This document shows positions 25,055 to 25,919 of a stretch of DNA of 25,919 bases, piece after piece. The DNA is taken from the NCBI GenBank assembly GCA_946482565.1, contig CAMLSB010000011.1, positions 1 through 25,919 on the forward strand. Direction: 5' to 3'. Source of the DNA: an uncultured Lysobacteraceae bacterium (GTDB taxonomy: Bacteria > Pseudomonadota > Gammaproteobacteria > Xanthomonadales > Xanthomonadaceae). The notes below the pieces were generated by a model that worked only from the letters and a program-made list of their open reading frames with translations, made no database searches and had not been told where the DNA came from. Position 1 is the first letter of the stretch, and each line of letters starts with the position of its first letter. The position numbers were made by a program, and so were the translations under genes.

Positions 25055-25919
25055 TTGTCCAGCGCCTTGCACGCCAACCTGGTCGGCATCACCGGCATCG
25101 CCCGGCGCCTGGTCATGGACGGCGCACTCGCCGAGGACGCCGCCCGCGAGGCCATGGCCGGTGCCACCCAGGCCCGCAAGCCGATCGCCGCCTACCTCAT
25201 CGAGAACAAGCTGGTCGCGCCGGTGCAGCTGGCGGCGGCCAATTCGATCGAGTTCGGCATGCCGATCTTCGACCTGGCGTCGATGGACGCGGCGCAATCC
25301 GCGATCTCGCTGGTCAGCGAGGAGCTGGTGCGCAAGCATTCGGCGATCCCGCTGTTCAAGCGCGGCAGCCGGCTGTACGTGGGCATCGCCGATCCGACCA
25401 ACACCCGCGCGCTCGACGAGTTCAAGTTCGCGACCAACCTCGCCGTCGAGGCGATCCTCGTCGACGAGGACCGGATCAAGCCCACCATCGACAAGTGGCT
25501 GGAGTCGGCGGCGTCGATGTCGGACACGATGTCGGATGCCGAGGGCGACGAGGACTTCGAGAACCTCGACGTCAGCGGCGGCGACGACGACATGGACGGC
25601 GATGCCGGCGGCGGCGTCGACGCCAAGGGCGACGACACGCCGGTCGTGAAGTTCGTCAACAAGGTGCTGGTGGACAGCATCCGCCGCGGCGCCTCCGACA
25701 TCCACTTCGAGCCCTACGAAAACGACTACCGGGTGCGCCTGCGCATCGACGGCATCCTCAAGCAGGTGGCGCGCGCGCCGGTGAAGCTGAGCCCGCGCAT
25801 CGCCGCGCGCCTGAAGGTGATGTCGCAGCTCGACATCGCCGAAAAGCGCGTGCCGCAGGACGGCCGCATCAAGCTCAACCTGAGCAAGACCAAGCAGATC
25901 GACTTCCGCGTCAGCACGC
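25055..25919 (+). CDS. pilB: Type IV pilus assembly ATPase PilB (N-terminal part, runs off the window)
   Basis: Extension ATPase of the type IV pilus. About 288 residues are present: the N-terminal T2SSE_N/MshEN-like domain (NLVGITGIARRLVMDGALAEDAAREAM, then EFGMPIFDL and LVSEELVRKHSAIPLFKRGSRLYVGIADPTN), an acidic Gly/Asp linker (about residues 155-190), and the start of the ATPase part (DTPVVKFVNKVLVDSIRRGASDIHFEPYE, then SQLDIAEKRVPQDGRIKLN). Walker motifs lie outside. The preferred start is TTG 25055, with AGAGGG nine bases upstream and the N-terminal length usual in xanthomonads. An in-frame ATG at 25022 lies in the REP-like unit and would add 11 residues of repeat-derived sequence. The polysaccharide locus separates it from pilA. 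Confidence 0.95.
   Translation, partial: MSSALHANLVGITGIARRLVMDGALAEDAAREAMAGATQARKPIAAYLIENKLVAPVQLAAANSIEFGMPIFDLASMDAAQSAISLVSEELVRKHSAIPLFKRGSRLYVGIADPTNTRALDEFKFATNLAVEAILVDEDRIKPTIDKWLESAASMSDTMSDAEGDEDFENLDVSGGDDDMDGDAGGGVDAKGDDTPVVKFVNKVLVDSIRRGASDIHFEPYENDYRVRLRIDGILKQVARAPVKLSPRIAARLKVMSQLDIAEKRVPQDGRIKLNLSKTKQIDFRVST

Overview
The window looks like chromosome of a high-GC gammaproteobacterium of the Xanthomonadales, most likely Lysobacter or a close relative. The evidence is the arrangement sucD-sucC back to back with pilS-pilR, followed by pilA and pilB, together with several GTAG-type palindromes like the REP elements described in Stenotrophomonas and Xanthomonas. The species is inferred, not proven.

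Layout. (1) 1-1850: the tail of a Pro/Ala-rich protein, a convergent aldo/keto reductase, and a ccdAB toxin-antitoxin pair with a clear promoter and a three-copy operator-like repeat. (2) 1870-4001: sucD and sucC (succinyl-CoA synthetase) on the minus strand. (3) 4132-7180: pilS and pilR, the two-component system that drives sigma-54 transcription of pilA. (4) 7206-7753: a second toxin-antitoxin pair (Phd-like/ParE-like), convergent to pilR. (5) 7904-12000: two tandem paralogous membrane acyltransferases, each with an AT3 domain and a C-terminal SGNH domain. (6) 12001-12674: a well-marked sigma-54 promoter with upstream inverted repeats, and pilA. (7) 12747-20920, plus strand: a GT-C type membrane glycosyltransferase, Wzm and Wzt ABC exporter subunits, a large TagF-like/GT4 fusion, a TagD-type glycerol-3-phosphate cytidylyltransferase and a second TagB/TagF-like enzyme. 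(8) 24892-20910, minus strand: a translationally coupled operon of GT2, methyltransferase, GT4 and a third TagB/TagF-like enzyme. (9) From 25055: the start of pilB.

How the genes fit together. The two operons between pilA and pilB contain what is needed to make CDP-glycerol (TagD), transfer glycerol phosphate (three TagB/F-like proteins), add sugars (two GT4 modules and a GT2), possibly methylate, and export through Wzm/Wzt. I infer a teichoic-acid-like, glycerol-phosphate-containing surface polymer in a Gram-negative, inserted in the type IV pilus locus. The AT3-SGNH pair could O-acylate a surface glycan. The GT-C protein directly after pilA may modify pilin. Product structure cannot be read from sequence. 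By eye, the block from about 10 to 24 kb is less extremely GC-rich than the sucCD/pilSR and pilB flanks, which fits an accessory locus, but I did not compute it. No tRNA, rRNA, CRISPR array or insertion sequence was seen, and no stretch longer than about 300 bases lacks a gene.
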